Assembly (NCBI RefSeq): GCF_022524485.1
Contig: NZ_JAKXMK010000048.1
Location: forward strand, 1 to 63,763
Direction of reading: 5' to 3'
DNA: 63,763 nt
Origin: Pseudonocardia alaniniphila
Lineage (GTDB): Bacteria > Actinomycetota > Actinomycetes > Mycobacteriales > Pseudonocardiaceae
Shown here: piece after piece, positions 37,143 to 46,223 of the stretch
Numbering within the stretch: position 1 is the stretch's first letter
How the letters are laid out: every line of letters starts with the position of its first letter
The notes under the pieces: generated by a model
Databases searched by the model: none
Told to the model about the DNA's origin: nothing
Seen by the model: the letters and a program-made list of their open reading frames with translations, nothing else
Made by a program: the position numbers and the translations under genes

Positions 37143-38033
37143 TTGGACACACCGCGGCCCTTCGCCCCCAGCCCGGAGCCGCTCGACGAGGACCACGACG
37201 CCGCCGAACACGACGGAGTCGGGAGGTCGCATGCCCAGGTACCGGAGCCGGCCCCCCTCACGGAGCACGGCCCGGCGCGGGTCATCGCGGTGGCGAACCA
37301 GAAGGGCGGCGTCGGCAAGACGACCTCCACGATCAACCTCGGTGCGGCGCTGGCCGAGTACGGCCGCAAGGTGCTCCTCGTCGACTTCGACCCCCAAGGT
37401 GCGCTGTCGGTCGGCCTGGGTGTGCAGGCTCACGAGCTCGACACCACGATCTACAACCTGCTCATGGAGCAGGACGTCGAGATCGACGACGTGATCCGCG
37501 AGACCTCCGTCGAGGGCATGCACCTGCTGCCGAGCAACATCGACCTGTCCGCCGCCGAGGTGCAGCTCGTCACCGAGGTCGGGCGCGAGCAGTCGCTCGG
37601 CCGCGCGATCAAGCCCGTGCTCGACCGGTACGACGTCGTCCTCATCGACTGCCAGCCCTCGCTCGGCCTGCTCACGATCAACGCGCTCGCCTGCGCCGAC
37701 CAGATCCTGATCCCGCTGGCCTGCGAGTTCTTCAGCCTGCGGGGCGTGGCGCTGCTGATGGACACGATCGACAAGGTGCAGCAGCGACTCAACCCCGACC
37801 TGCGGATCCTCGGCATCCTGGCCACGATGTTCGACCCCCGCACGCTGCACACCCGCGAGGTCCGCCAGCGGGTGATCGAGGCGTTCGGCGACCTCGTGTT
37901 CGAGTCCGTGATCAACCGCACCGTGCGGTTCCCGGAGACCACCGTGGCCGGCGAGCCCATCACCAGCTGGGCCCCCACCTCGAACGGCGCCGAGGCGTAC
38001 CGCCTGCTGGCGCGCGAGGTCATCGCACGGTGA
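37143..38033 (+). CDS. ParA/Soj-family ATPase (Rv1708-like)
   Basis: 296 aa from TTG 37143. An in-frame stop at 37089 limits upstream choices. Residues 1-45 are Pro/Glu-rich and disordered. The deviant Walker A NQKGGVGKTTSTINL begins near 52, followed by LLVDFDPQGALSVGLG and the Walker B-like VLIDCQPSLGLLTINAL. This second ParA-like gene precedes scpA-scpB in many actinobacteria and is distinct from the oriC parAB. Its role is thought to be in chromosome organisation. The stop overlaps scpA (GTGA). Confidence 0.9.
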   Translation: MDTPRPFAPSPEPLDEDHDAAEHDGVGRSHAQVPEPAPLTEHGPARVIAVANQKGGVGKTTSTINLGAALAEYGRKVLLVDFDPQGALSVGLGVQAHELDTTIYNLLMEQDVEIDDVIRETSVEGMHLLPSNIDLSAAEVQLVTEVGREQSLGRAIKPVLDRYDVVLIDCQPSLGLLTINALACADQILIPLACEFFSLRGVALLMDTIDKVQQRLNPDLRILGILATMFDPRTLHTREVRQRVIEAFGDLVFESVINRTVRFPETTVAGEPITSWAPTSNGAEAYRLLAREVIAR

Positions 38034-38890
38034 CGTTGGTCGAGACCGGAGCGCCGGTGCAGGACGGTCCCCCGCTGCTCGACGGCGGGCGGCCGCGGTT
38101 CCAGGTGCGCCTGCACAACTTCGAGGGCCCGTTCGACCTGCTGCTGCAGCTGATCGGGAAGCACGAGCTCGACATCACCGAGATGGCGCTGCACACCGTC
38201 ACCGACGACTTCATCGCGCACCTCGCCGCTCTCGGTGATGACGCCGACCTCGACGAGACCACCGAGTTCCTGGTGATCGCGGCCACGCTGCTCGACCTCA
38301 AGGCGGCCCGGCTGCTGCCCGACGCCGACGTCGAGGACGAGGAGGACCTCGCGCTGCTGGAGGCGCGTGACCTGCTCTTCGCCCGGCTCCTGCAGTACCG
38401 CGCGTACAAGCAGGTGGCGGCGCTGTTCGTGGAGCTCGAAGCCGGTGCGATGCGCCGGTTCCCGCGGTCGGTGGCGCTGGAGGAGCGCTTCGCCGCGCTG
38501 CTGCCCGAGGTGCTGCTGGGCGTCGACCCCGCCACGTTCGCCGACCTGGCCGCCTCGGTGTTCCGGCCCAAGCCACCACCGACGGTGGGGCTCGACCACC
38601 TGCACGCCGCCAAGGTGTCGGTGTCCGAGCACGTCGCGATCCTGCGGGAGCGGCTCGCCGAGCTGGGGGTGGCCACCTTCGCGGTGCTCACCGCGGACTG
38701 CGCCGGGCCGCTGGAGGTGGTGGCGCGGTTCCTCGCCCTGCTGGAGCTCTACCGCGAGGCCACCGTCCTCCTGGAGCAGCCCGAGCCGTTCGGGGAGCTG
38801 ACGGTACGCTGGAGTCCGCCTGACCAGCCTGGATCCCTCCCCGAGCCCGGTACCGCACAGGCGGCCGGCCCCGACGAGAGTGATGAGTGA
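38030..38890 (+). CDS. scpA: Segregation and condensation protein A
   Basis: 286 aa kleisin. The N-terminal segment VRLHNFEGPFDLLLQLIGKH and DITEMALHTVTDDFIAHL are family signatures, and FLVIAATLLDLKAARLLP forms the Smc-contacting helix. The C-terminal winged-helix part lies near 215-265. With ScpB and Smc it makes the bacterial condensin. GTG 38030 overlaps the parA-like stop. Confidence 0.94.
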   Translation: MTLVETGAPVQDGPPLLDGGRPRFQVRLHNFEGPFDLLLQLIGKHELDITEMALHTVTDDFIAHLAALGDDADLDETTEFLVIAATLLDLKAARLLPDADVEDEEDLALLEARDLLFARLLQYRAYKQVAALFVELEAGAMRRFPRSVALEERFAALLPEVLLGVDPATFADLAASVFRPKPPPTVGLDHLHAAKVSVSEHVAILRERLAELGVATFAVLTADCAGPLEVVARFLALLELYREATVLLEQPEPFGELTVRWSPPDQPGSLPEPGTAQAAGPDESDE

Positions 38891-39566
38891 CGACAGGCCA
38901 GTGAGCCTCATGGATGTGAGCACCTCTCCCGACCCCGACGGTCCCGACGACGCCGGGCCCGTCTCCCCGGAACAGCTCGGCCCGGACCAGGACACCCCCG
39001 GCGAGATCGGCCCGGACGTGATCACGCTGAGCGACGCCGAGCTCGACGCCGCCCTCGAAGCGCTGCTGCTGGTGGTCGACGCCCCCACCGAGGACGAGGC
39101 CCTCGCGCTGGCCGTGCAGGAGCCCGTCGCGCGGGTGCGTGCGGCGCTCCTGCGTCTGTCGGCGAACTACGCCGAGACAGGGCGCGGCATCGACCTGCGC
39201 AAGACGGGAGGGGGATGGCGGTTCTACACGCGCGACGCCTACGCCCCCTACGTCGAGCGCCTGTTGCTCGACGGCCAGCGCGCCCGACTCACGCGGGCGG
39301 CGCTGGAGACGCTGGCGGTGGTGGCGTACCGGCAGCCCGTCACGCGGGCCCGGGTGTCGGCCGTTCGCGGGGTGAACTGCGACGGTGTGCTCCGCACGCT
39401 GCTCACCCGCGGGCTCGTGCAGGAGGCGGGGGCCGACCCTTCCACGCAGGGCACCTTGTTCTGCACCACCGAGCTGTTCCTCGAACGGCTCGGACTGTCG
39501 TCGCTGGAGGAGCTGCCGGCCCTGGCGCCGCTGCTGCCCGATGTGGACGCGATCGACGAGTTGTGA
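38883..39566 (+). CDS. scpB: Segregation and condensation protein B
   Basis: 227 aa from ATG 38883 (a GTG lies one codon upstream). An acidic, disordered N-terminus of about 45 residues precedes two winged-helix domains: LDAALEALLLVVDAPTEDE and LTRAALETLAVVAYRQPVTR followed by RGVNCDGVLRTLLTRGLVQE. ScpB dimers bind the ScpA linker and regulate Smc. The gene overlaps the scpA 3' end by 8 bp. Confidence 0.94.
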   Translation: MSDDRPVSLMDVSTSPDPDGPDDAGPVSPEQLGPDQDTPGEIGPDVITLSDAELDAALEALLLVVDAPTEDEALALAVQEPVARVRAALLRLSANYAETGRGIDLRKTGGGWRFYTRDAYAPYVERLLLDGQRARLTRAALETLAVVAYRQPVTRARVSAVRGVNCDGVLRTLLTRGLVQEAGADPSTQGTLFCTTELFLERLGLSSLEELPALAPLLPDVDAIDEL

Positions 39567-39583
39567 CGAGTGAGTACCGAGAC

Positions 39584-40381
39584 ATGAGCATCGAGATGAG
39601 TCAGATGAGTACGGAAGCCCGGCCCGATGGGGTGCGGCTGCAGAAGGTGCTGGCCCAGGCCGGCGTCGCGTCCCGACGTGCGGCGGAAGAGCTGATCGCG
39701 GCGGGCCGGGTGAGCGTCGACGGCAAGATCGTGCGCGAGATGGGCCGCAGGATCGATCCCGACACCGCGGTGGTGCACGTCGACGGGGCCCGGATCGTGC
39801 TGCGCGACGACCTCGTGCACCTGGCGCTGAACAAACCCCGGGGGATCCTCTCCACGATGTCCGACGACCGCGGCAGGCCGTGTGTCGGCGACCTCGTCGT
39901 CGAGCGTGGCATCGTCGACGAGCACTTCGACGGTGCCCCTCGCGCGCGGCTGTTCCACGTCGGGCGGCTCGACGCCGACACCGAGGGGCTGTTGCTGCTC
40001 ACCAACGACGGCGAGCTCGGCCACCGCCTCATGCACCCGTCGTACGAGGTGGAGAAGACCTACCTCGCCGAGGTCATGGGCCAGGTGCCTCGTGACCTCG
40101 GGCGCAGGCTGCGCGAGGGCGTCGAACTGGAGGACGGCCTCGTCGCGGTCCACTCGTTCAAGCTGGTGGACTCCAACGCCGGACGGTCCCTGGTGGAGCT
40201 GGTGATCCACGAGGGGCGCAAGCACGTGGTCCGCAGGCTGCTCGACGAGGTCGGGTTCCCGGTACAGCGCCTCGTGCGCACGGCAATCGGCGACGTGCGC
40301 CTCGGTGACCAGCGGCCGGGGCGCTTCCGTCCGCTCACCCATCACGAGGTGGGGTCGCTCTACCGCTCGGTCGGGATGTGA
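39584..40381 (+). CDS. rluB: Ribosomal large-subunit pseudouridine synthase B
   Basis: 265 aa from ATG 39584. GTG 39563 and ATGs at 39596 and 39605 are also in frame. An S4 domain (VRLQKVLAQAGVASRRAAEE) is followed by the RsuA/RluB catalytic domain with the nucleophilic Asp in GRLDADTEGLLLLTNDG near residue 130, and by HPSYEVEKTYLAEV. It converts a uridine of 23S rRNA domain V to pseudouridine. Matches Rv1711 in position. Its stop overlaps the chorismate mutase start. Confidence 0.93.
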   Translation: MSIEMSQMSTEARPDGVRLQKVLAQAGVASRRAAEELIAAGRVSVDGKIVREMGRRIDPDTAVVHVDGARIVLRDDLVHLALNKPRGILSTMSDDRGRPCVGDLVVERGIVDEHFDGAPRARLFHVGRLDADTEGLLLLTNDGELGHRLMHPSYEVEKTYLAEVMGQVPRDLGRRLREGVELEDGLVAVHSFKLVDSNAGRSLVELVIHEGRKHVVRRLLDEVGFPVQRLVRTAIGDVRLGDQRPGRFRPLTHHEVGSLYRSVGM

Positions 40382-40746
40382 CGGTGGCGGTTCGCGCGGT
40401 ACGCGGTGCGATCCAGGTGGACGGCGACAGCCGGCAGGAAATCCTCGACGGTTCGGCGGAGCTCGTCAGCACCGTGCTCGAACGCAACGAACTGACGGCC
40501 GACGACATCATCTCGATCCTCTTCACGGCCACGCCGGACCTCACCGCCGAGTTCCCCGCGTACGCGGCGCGCCTGCTCGGCCTGACCGACGTGCCGCTGC
40601 TCTGCGCGTCGGAGATCGCGGTTCCGGGGGCTCTGCCGCGCACGCTGCGACTGCTCGCGCACGTGGAGACGGAACTGTCGCGCGCCCAGGTGCGTCACGT
40701 GTACCTGAGGGGAGCCGCGGCGCTGCGCACCGATCTGCCCCAGTAG
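40378..40746 (+). CDS. aroH: Chorismate mutase, AroH class
   Basis: 122 aa, the size of the trimeric Bacillus-type AroH. VRAVRGAIQVDGDSRQEIL and DIISILFTATPDLTAEFPA are family hallmarks, with active-site Arg in VRAVRGA and in the late RHVYLRGAAALR segment. It converts chorismate to prephenate in Phe/Tyr synthesis. GTG 40378 overlaps the rluB stop. Its place before cmk is also seen in other actinomycetes and bacilli. Confidence 0.92.
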   Translation: MTVAVRAVRGAIQVDGDSRQEILDGSAELVSTVLERNELTADDIISILFTATPDLTAEFPAYAARLLGLTDVPLLCASEIAVPGALPRTLRLLAHVETELSRAQVRHVYLRGAAALRTDLPQ

Positions 40747-40880
40747 CCTCCGAGGGCTTCCCGACCTGCGGTTTCGGCCCCGAGCTGAGATCATCGTCGG
40801 CCTGCACGGCATGATGGGTCGCGATCCGCGAACGGCGTGCGGCAAGGTGGTAGGGCCGCTGGCCCGGACAGGGGCGAACG

Positions 40881-41585
40881 GTGACAGGGCGGTTGCGCGG
40901 GGTCGTTGCGATGGACGGCCCCTCGGGCACCGGGAAGTCCACGGTCTCGCGGCGCCTGGCCCTCGCAGGCTCGGCCGCGTACCTCGACACCGGTGCCATG
41001 TACCGGGCGCTCACCCTGGCCGTGCTGCGCGCGGACCTCGAGGGCTCGGAGCCTGCCACCGAGAGCGTCGCGCTCGCCGCCGTGCCCGACCTGCGGTCGG
41101 TCGTCGATCCGGGCGCGCCCCGGATCCTGCTGGCCGACGAGGACGTCGAGTCCGAGATCCGCGGCCCCGAGGTCACGGCAGCGGTGAGCGCGGTCTCGGC
41201 CGTCCCCGCCGTGCGCACGGCACTGGTGGAGCGGCAGCGCGCGATCGTGTCCGACGCGCTCGCAACCGAGGGCGGCATCGTGGTCGAGGGCCGCGACATC
41301 GGCAGCGTCGTGGTGCCGGACGCCCCGCTGAAGGTGTACCTCACGGCATCGGAGCAGGTCCGGGCTGCCCGCCGCGGAGCCCAGGACCGCAAGGCGGGAC
41401 GCAGCGCGGACATCGGCACGGTGCTGGCCGACGTCCGGCGCCGGGACCGCCTCGACTCCACGCGCAAGACCTCGCCGCTGCACGCGGCCGCCGACGCCGT
41501 CGTGCTCGACACCGACGACCTCAGCGTCGACGCCGTGCTGGAGGAGCTGCTGCGGCTGGTACGGGAGAGAGGTCTCCTGACGTGA
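40881..41585 (+). CDS. cmk: Cytidylate kinase
   Basis: 234 aa. The P-loop MDGPSGTGKSTVSRRLA lies near 11-27, the CMP-binding YLDTGAMYRALTLAVL follows, and IVVEGRDIGSVVVPDAPLK is the conserved central motif. It phosphorylates CMP and dCMP. GTG 40881 starts the gene 134 bp after aroH, and the stop overlaps the acyltransferase start. Same order as Rv1712-Rv1713 apart from that extra gene. Confidence 0.95.
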   Translation: MTGRLRGVVAMDGPSGTGKSTVSRRLALAGSAAYLDTGAMYRALTLAVLRADLEGSEPATESVALAAVPDLRSVVDPGAPRILLADEDVESEIRGPEVTAAVSAVSAVPAVRTALVERQRAIVSDALATEGGIVVEGRDIGSVVVPDAPLKVYLTASEQVRAARRGAQDRKAGRSADIGTVLADVRRRDRLDSTRKTSPLHAAADAVVLDTDDLSVDAVLEELLRLVRERGLLT

Positions 41586-42223
41586 GCGCCGATCTACCGC
41601 CTGGCTCAGTGCCATGGCTGCACGACCTCGCCCGCTGGGTCGGCACGTGGCTCTTCCTGCCCGTCTACCAGGTGCGGGTGCACCACCGTGACCGCATCCC
41701 GGCCACCGGAGCGGTCGTGCTCGTCGCGAACCACAGCGCGTTCGTCGACGGGCCGCTGCTGTTCGGACTACTGGGACGCCGCGCGGTGTTCCTCACCAAG
41801 CAGGAGATGTTCTCAGGCGTGATCGGCTGGTGGCTGCCGCGGATCGGGCAGCTCGCGGTACGGCGCGGAGAGCCCGACCGGCGGGCGCTGACGACCGCGC
41901 TCGACGTTCTGCGCGCCGGTGGTCTGATCGGGGTCTTCCCCGAGGGCACGCGGGGCGCAGGCGAGGTCGCCGCCGCGCAGCACGGGGCGGCCTGGCTGGC
42001 CCGCACCTCGGGAGCGGAGGTGCTCCCGGTGGTCTGCCGGGGAACCCGTCGTCCCGATGGGTCGGGCAGGCGGTGGCGCCCCAAGGTGGACGTTCTCGTG
42101 GGAGAGCCGTTGACCGTGGCCACCGGTGGTGGCCGGGCCGGTCTGGCCACCGCCACCGAGACCGTCCGGGCCGAGCTGGCCGGGATGGTCCGTGAACTCG
42201 ATGATGTTCGGAGCAGGACGTGA
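41582..42223 (+). CDS. 1-acyl-glycerol-3-phosphate acyltransferase-like (PlsC family)
   Basis: 213 aa from GTG 41582, overlapping the cmk stop. The acyltransferase motifs are NHSAFVDGPLL (HX4D catalytic pair), the RRGEPDRRAL segment and FPEGTRGAGEV (glycerol-phosphate binding). WVGTWLFLPVYQV near the N-terminus is a membrane-associating helix. It probably acylates lysophosphatidate or a related lipid. It sits between cmk and der, an arrangement common in high-GC Gram-positives. Confidence 0.9.
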   Translation: MSADLPPGSVPWLHDLARWVGTWLFLPVYQVRVHHRDRIPATGAVVLVANHSAFVDGPLLFGLLGRRAVFLTKQEMFSGVIGWWLPRIGQLAVRRGEPDRRALTTALDVLRAGGLIGVFPEGTRGAGEVAAAQHGAAWLARTSGAEVLPVVCRGTRRPDGSGRRWRPKVDVLVGEPLTVATGGGRAGLATATETVRAELAGMVRELDDVRSRT

Positions 42224-43719
42224 GTGGTACCGAGGGCCCGCGGGTGGGGCCGAGCAACGACACCCGGCCGATCGACGACGGTGACGTCGCCGCGATGGCA
42301 GCGCTGGGGCTCCACCCCGGCGAGTTCGTGAGCGCCGACGACGAGGACGGCCCCGGTTCCGGCGACGAGGGCTTCCCCTCGTCGGACGTGCTGCCGCCCG
42401 CGCCGGTGCTCGCCGTCGTCGGGCGTCCGAACGTCGGCAAGTCCACGCTGGTCAACCGGCTGATCGGGCGCCGTGAGGCGGTGGTGCAGGACATTCCGGG
42501 CGTCACCCGCGACCGCATCGCCTACGACGCGCTCTGGAACGGCCGCCGGTTCACGCTCGTCGACACCGGCGGCTGGGAGCCCGACGCCACCGGGCTGCAG
42601 GCAGCCGTCGCCGCGCAGGCGGAGCTGGCCATCCAGACCGCCGATGCGGTTCTGCTGGTGGTCGACGCGAGCGTCGGCGCCACCACCACCGACGAGGCCG
42701 TGGCCAGGGTGCTGCGCCGCTCGGACCGTCCCGTCCTGCTCGCCGCCACGAAGGTCGACGACGACCGGCTGACCTCGGACACCGCCGCCTTGTGGCGGCT
42801 CGGGCTCGGCGAACCCCACGCCGTCAGCGGCCTGCACGGGCGCGGTTCGGGCGATCTGCTCGACGCCGTACTCGAGGCACTGCCGGAGAGCCCGCGGGAC
42901 CTTCCCGGTGGGGGCACCGCGGGGCCACGCCGGGTGGCGCTGGTCGGCAAGCCGAACGTCGGCAAGTCCAGCCTGCTCAACCGCGTGTCCGGCGAGGTCC
43001 GCTCGGTCGTCCACGACGTCGCGGGCACCACCGTCGACCCCGTCGACTCGCTCGTCGAGCTGGACGGCGAGGTGTGGCGGTTCGTCGACACCGCCGGCCT
43101 GCGCAAGCGCGTCCACACCGCGAGCGGCATGGAGTACTACGCGAGCCTGCGCACCCGCGCGGCGATCGAGGCCGCGGAGGTCGCGGTCGTTCTGATCGAC
43201 GCCAGCGAGCCCATCGCCGAGCAGGACCAGCGTGTGATCGGGATGGTGGAGGAGGCCGGCCGGGCCCTCGTGCTCGTTTTCAACAAGTGGGATCTCGTCG
43301 ACGAGGAACGGCGGCTCGCGATGAAGCGCGAGCTGGAGCGCGACCTCGCGCGCGTCCAGTGGGCCGAGCGGGTCAACGTCTCCGCCCTGACCGGCCGTGC
43401 GGTCGCGAAGATCGCCCCGGCGCTGCGCACCGCGCTGCAGTCCTGGGACCGGCGGATCCCCACCGGCAGGCTCAACGGCTGGCTGGCCGAGGTGGTCGCA
43501 GCGACCCCGCCGCCGGTGCGTGGGGGAAAGCAGCCGAAGGTCCTGTTCGCGACCCAGGCCCAGACGCGGCCGCCGACGTTCGTCCTGTTCACGAGCGGTT
43601 TCCTGGAGGCGGGCTACCGGCGGTTCCTGGAGCGGCGGCTCCGCGAGGAGTTCGGGTTCACCGGGTCACCGGTGCGGATCTCGGTGCGGGTGCGCGAGAA
43701 GCGGCCCCGCAAGCGCTGA
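42220..43719 (+). CDS. der: Ribosome assembly GTPase Der (EngA)
   Basis: 499 aa double-GTPase protein. Domain 1 has GRPNVGKSTLVNRL near 67, DIPGVTRDR and VDTGGWE. Domain 2 has GKPNVGKSSLLNR near 244, DVAGTTVDPVD, FVDTAGLRKR and NKWD, followed by the KH-like C-terminal domain ending in RVREKRPRKR. Der is needed for 50S subunit maturation. A 60-residue acidic N-terminal extension is typical of actinobacterial forms. GTG 42220 overlaps the previous stop. Confidence 0.96.
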   Translation: MSGTEGPRVGPSNDTRPIDDGDVAAMAALGLHPGEFVSADDEDGPGSGDEGFPSSDVLPPAPVLAVVGRPNVGKSTLVNRLIGRREAVVQDIPGVTRDRIAYDALWNGRRFTLVDTGGWEPDATGLQAAVAAQAELAIQTADAVLLVVDASVGATTTDEAVARVLRRSDRPVLLAATKVDDDRLTSDTAALWRLGLGEPHAVSGLHGRGSGDLLDAVLEALPESPRDLPGGGTAGPRRVALVGKPNVGKSSLLNRVSGEVRSVVHDVAGTTVDPVDSLVELDGEVWRFVDTAGLRKRVHTASGMEYYASLRTRAAIEAAEVAVVLIDASEPIAEQDQRVIGMVEEAGRALVLVFNKWDLVDEERRLAMKRELERDLARVQWAERVNVSALTGRAVAKIAPALRTALQSWDRRIPTGRLNGWLAEVVAATPPPVRGGKQPKVLFATQAQTRPPTFVLFTSGFLEAGYRRFLERRLREEFGFTGSPVRISVRVREKRPRKR

Positions 43720-43763
43720 GCTGGATTGGGGATGACCGGGGCGCTCCGGTTACTCTCGGCCAC

Positions 43764-44423
43764 ATGGCGGTCGACGGGGCGCAGGGGAGAGCGCCCGTCC
43801 GTGTGGTGCTCGCCGACGACGAGCCACTGATGCTCGCCGGGCTGCGCACGGTCCTCGAAGCGGGGGGTGCGGTGCGAGTGGTCGGCCAGGCCGGAGACGG
43901 GGCCGAACTGCTCGCCGCCGTCGACGCCCACCGGCCCGACGTGGTGCTCGCCGACGTCCAGATGCCGGGCACCGACGGACTCTCGGCCCTGCGCGTCCTG
44001 CGAGCCCGGCCCGATGCCCCGCCCGCCGCGATCCTCACCACCTTCGACCACGACGACTACGTGGCCGAGGCACTGCGGATCGGGGTGCAGGGTTTCCTGC
44101 TCAAGGACACCGATCCCGATGCGCTCATCCGAGCCGTACGCGACCTCGCCGCAGGCGGCGCCGTGCTCGACCCGCGCATCACGGTGCGGTTGCTGCCCCG
44201 CCTTGCGGCCGGGTGGCCCTCGCCGCCACCCGCCGGGCTGACCTTGCGCGAGCAGCAGGTGCTGCGCGGCCTCGCGGCAGGCGAGTCGAACGCCGCGATC
44301 GCGTCCCGGCTGGGACTCGCCGAGGCCACCGTCAAGAAGTACGTCTCGGCACTGCTCACCAAGCTCGGGGCGGAGAACCGGGTGCAGGCAGCGCTGATGG
44401 CGCAGAACTGGGGCATCACGTGA
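43764..44423 (+). CDS. NarL/FixJ-family response regulator
   Basis: 219 aa. The receiver domain begins RVVLADDEPLMLAGLRTVLE, with the phosphoacceptor Asp64 in VVLADVQMPGTDGL and Lys in GFLLKDTDP. The LuxR-type helix-turn-helix is LTLREQQVLRGLAAGESNAA and ASRLGLAEATVKKYVSALL. It pairs with the histidine kinase 40 bp downstream. Target genes are not evident. It is about 20 kb from narGHJI, and no nitrate-sensor features are seen in the kinase. Confidence 0.93.
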   Translation: MAVDGAQGRAPVRVVLADDEPLMLAGLRTVLEAGGAVRVVGQAGDGAELLAAVDAHRPDVVLADVQMPGTDGLSALRVLRARPDAPPAAILTTFDHDDYVAEALRIGVQGFLLKDTDPDALIRAVRDLAAGGAVLDPRITVRLLPRLAAGWPSPPPAGLTLREQQVLRGLAAGESNAAIASRLGLAEATVKKYVSALLTKLGAENRVQAALMAQNWGIT

Positions 44424-44463
44424 GGAGCGGGGGACGGGTGCCCTGAGCGGGGGGAATCTGAAG

Positions 44464-45600
44464 ATGAGCTGGATGCGACTACGTCGGCTCGCCACGGAGC
44501 TGGCCGTCATCTCGGTGCCGGCGATCGCGGTGCTCTGGGCGGAGCCGGCGTTCTCGTGGTCGGTGCCCGCGGCCCTCGTGGCCTGCGGGTTGCTGCCGCT
44601 GCGCCACGCCTGGCCCCCGCTCGCCGTCCTCGCCGCTCTGTGGGGTCTCGCGGGCGGTCTCGCGTGGCCCGCCGCGCTGGTCGCGCTCTACGCCCTCGGC
44701 AGGCGCGGCGCACGCGTGGCGACCACCGTTCCGTGGCTCGTGCTTCCGGTCGTCGCGGCCGTCACCCCGGTGCTGCTGACCCAGTCGCTGCCCTGGCAGC
44801 GGATCGTGCTCACCGTGGCGTTCGTCGCGCTGTACGCCATCGCGCCCACCTCACTGGGCCTGCTCATGACCACCCGGGAACGCCTGACGGAGAGCCTCCG
44901 AGACCTCGAACGCGCGCGTGAGAAAGCACTCGCGGCCTCCCAGGAGGCGGCGCGGGCACAGGAGCGGGCGCGGATCGGCCGGGAGATCCACGACTCGGTC
45001 GGCCACCACGCCACACTGATCGCGGTGGGTGCCGCGGCGATCGCCACCACCACCACGGAGGACGAGACGCGCCGGGGGGCCGAGCAGCTCCGGGTGCTCG
45101 CCAAGCGGTCGCTGGCGGAGATGCGGGTCGCTCTCGGCATGCTCGACGGGCAGGAGCACACCCCAGGGCTGACGGGCCTCGCAGCCCTCGTGGACGGGTC
45201 GCGGGCCGCGGGCGTCGCCGTCGAGCTGCAGCACACCGGCACGCCCGGCGATGCCGCCCCCGCCGTCGAGCGGGCCGTCTACCGCGTGGTGCAGGAGTCG
45301 CTGACGAACGCCGCCCGCCACGCGCCCGGCACCGCCGTCCGCGTCGACCTGCGGTGGCTCCCGCACGAGCTGGAGGTGCAGGTCGGAAACTCGGCTCCGG
45401 CCTGTCCGGTCCGGTCGCGGCGCGAGCCGCTGGGCGGCGGTGGAGCCGGCCTGACGGGCCTCGCCGAGCGTGTCGAGTCGGTGGGCGGCCGGCTCTCGTG
45501 GGGACCCGCGGTGGACGCCGGGTTCGTCGTGCAGGCGAGCTTCCCGTTGCGCACCGTGCCGCCTCCCGCCGCCCCGGCCCGCGAGGAACAGCCCGCGTAG
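44464..45600 (+). CDS. Sensor histidine kinase (HisKA_3 type)
   Basis: 378 aa. Four to five N-terminal membrane helices (about 10-140) leave almost no extracellular loop, so the signal is probably sensed in the membrane. The dimerisation/phosphoacceptor segment RARIGREIHDSVGHHATLI holds His176. The HATPase domain includes VVQESLTNAARHAPGTAV and GGGAGLTGLAERVESVGG. This is the standard partner of NarL-type regulators such as the gene upstream. Confidence 0.92.
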   Translation: MSWMRLRRLATELAVISVPAIAVLWAEPAFSWSVPAALVACGLLPLRHAWPPLAVLAALWGLAGGLAWPAALVALYALGRRGARVATTVPWLVLPVVAAVTPVLLTQSLPWQRIVLTVAFVALYAIAPTSLGLLMTTRERLTESLRDLERAREKALAASQEAARAQERARIGREIHDSVGHHATLIAVGAAAIATTTTEDETRRGAEQLRVLAKRSLAEMRVALGMLDGQEHTPGLTGLAALVDGSRAAGVAVELQHTGTPGDAAPAVERAVYRVVQESLTNAARHAPGTAVRVDLRWLPHELEVQVGNSAPACPVRSRREPLGGGGAGLTGLAERVESVGGRLSWGPAVDAGFVVQASFPLRTVPPPAAPAREEQPA

Positions 45601-45607
45601 CCCGCGC

Positions 45608-46060
45608 TCAGGCCGGGAGCGTGCGCAATCGCTCCAGCAGCTCGGCGAGCCGGGCGGCGTCCTGGGCGCCGAGCTCGTCGACCAGCGCCTCTGCGACACC
45701 TGCCACGGCCGGTGCGAAGCGGGCGTGGGTCCTGCGGCCGTGCTCGGACAGGAATACGAGTACGCGCCGCCGATCGACCTCGTCGGCCCGCCGGTACACC
45801 AGCGCCCGGTCCACGAGCCTGTCGACGATCTTGGTGAGGGTGGGCGGGGGCACCCTCACGTGACCCGCGATCTCCGTCATGGGGCGGCCGGTCCCGTCGG
45901 CGAGCAGGGCGAGCACCCGCCACTGCTCGAGCGTCGGGCCGTCCGGGCCAAGCGCGGCCTCGAGCCGGCGGGACATCTGGTAAGCCACCTGGCCGAGCAG
46001 CTCCGGAACCGCGGTCGTGGGCGCGGACGAATCAGCCGCAGGCACCCGAGAGAGGGTCAC
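45608..46060 (-). CDS. MarR-family transcriptional regulator
   Basis: 150 aa from GTG 46060, with AAGGAGGA seven bases upstream. The winged helix reads PTLEQWRVLALLADGTGRP, EIAGHVRVPPPTLTKIVDRL and DEVDRRRVLVFLSEHGR. It is convergent with the kinase gene and divergent from the AmiC-like gene of the amide cluster, so it may regulate that cluster in response to a small ligand. That target is inferred from arrangement. Confidence 0.92.
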   Translation of the reverse strand: MTLSRVPAADSSAPTTAVPELLGQVAYQMSRRLEAALGPDGPTLEQWRVLALLADGTGRPMTEIAGHVRVPPPTLTKIVDRLVDRALVYRRADEVDRRRVLVFLSEHGRRTHARFAPAVAGVAEALVDELGAQDAARLAELLERLRTLPA

Positions 46061-46106
46061 GTCATCCTCCTTCGGCCGCGTGACGTAGCCCTCGTCATCG
46101 TAAACA

Positions 46107-46119
46107 CTGTCACCGACAG
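46107..46119. promoter_or_regulatory. Inverted repeat in the marR / amide-cluster intergenic region
   Basis: CTGTC-ACC-GACAG lies 47 bp upstream of the marR-type start and about 105 bp before the divergent AmiC-like gene. It is a plausible operator for the MarR-type protein, but short and unconfirmed. Confidence 0.35.
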
Positions 46120-46223
46120 GGTCTCCTCATCGGGCCTCGTCGTCGGGCATCGTCAACGGCAGGAAGCCATATATCGCACGAAGTCACCTCGACACCGGGC
46201 GAGAGTGGGACCGGGGATGCGCC

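Noticed and set aside
43764..45600. NarL-type two-component system as regulator of narGHJI
   Set aside because: The genes lie 20 kb apart and the kinase lacks the periplasmic P-box nitrate sensor of NarX/NarQ. The name NarL refers only to the protein family.
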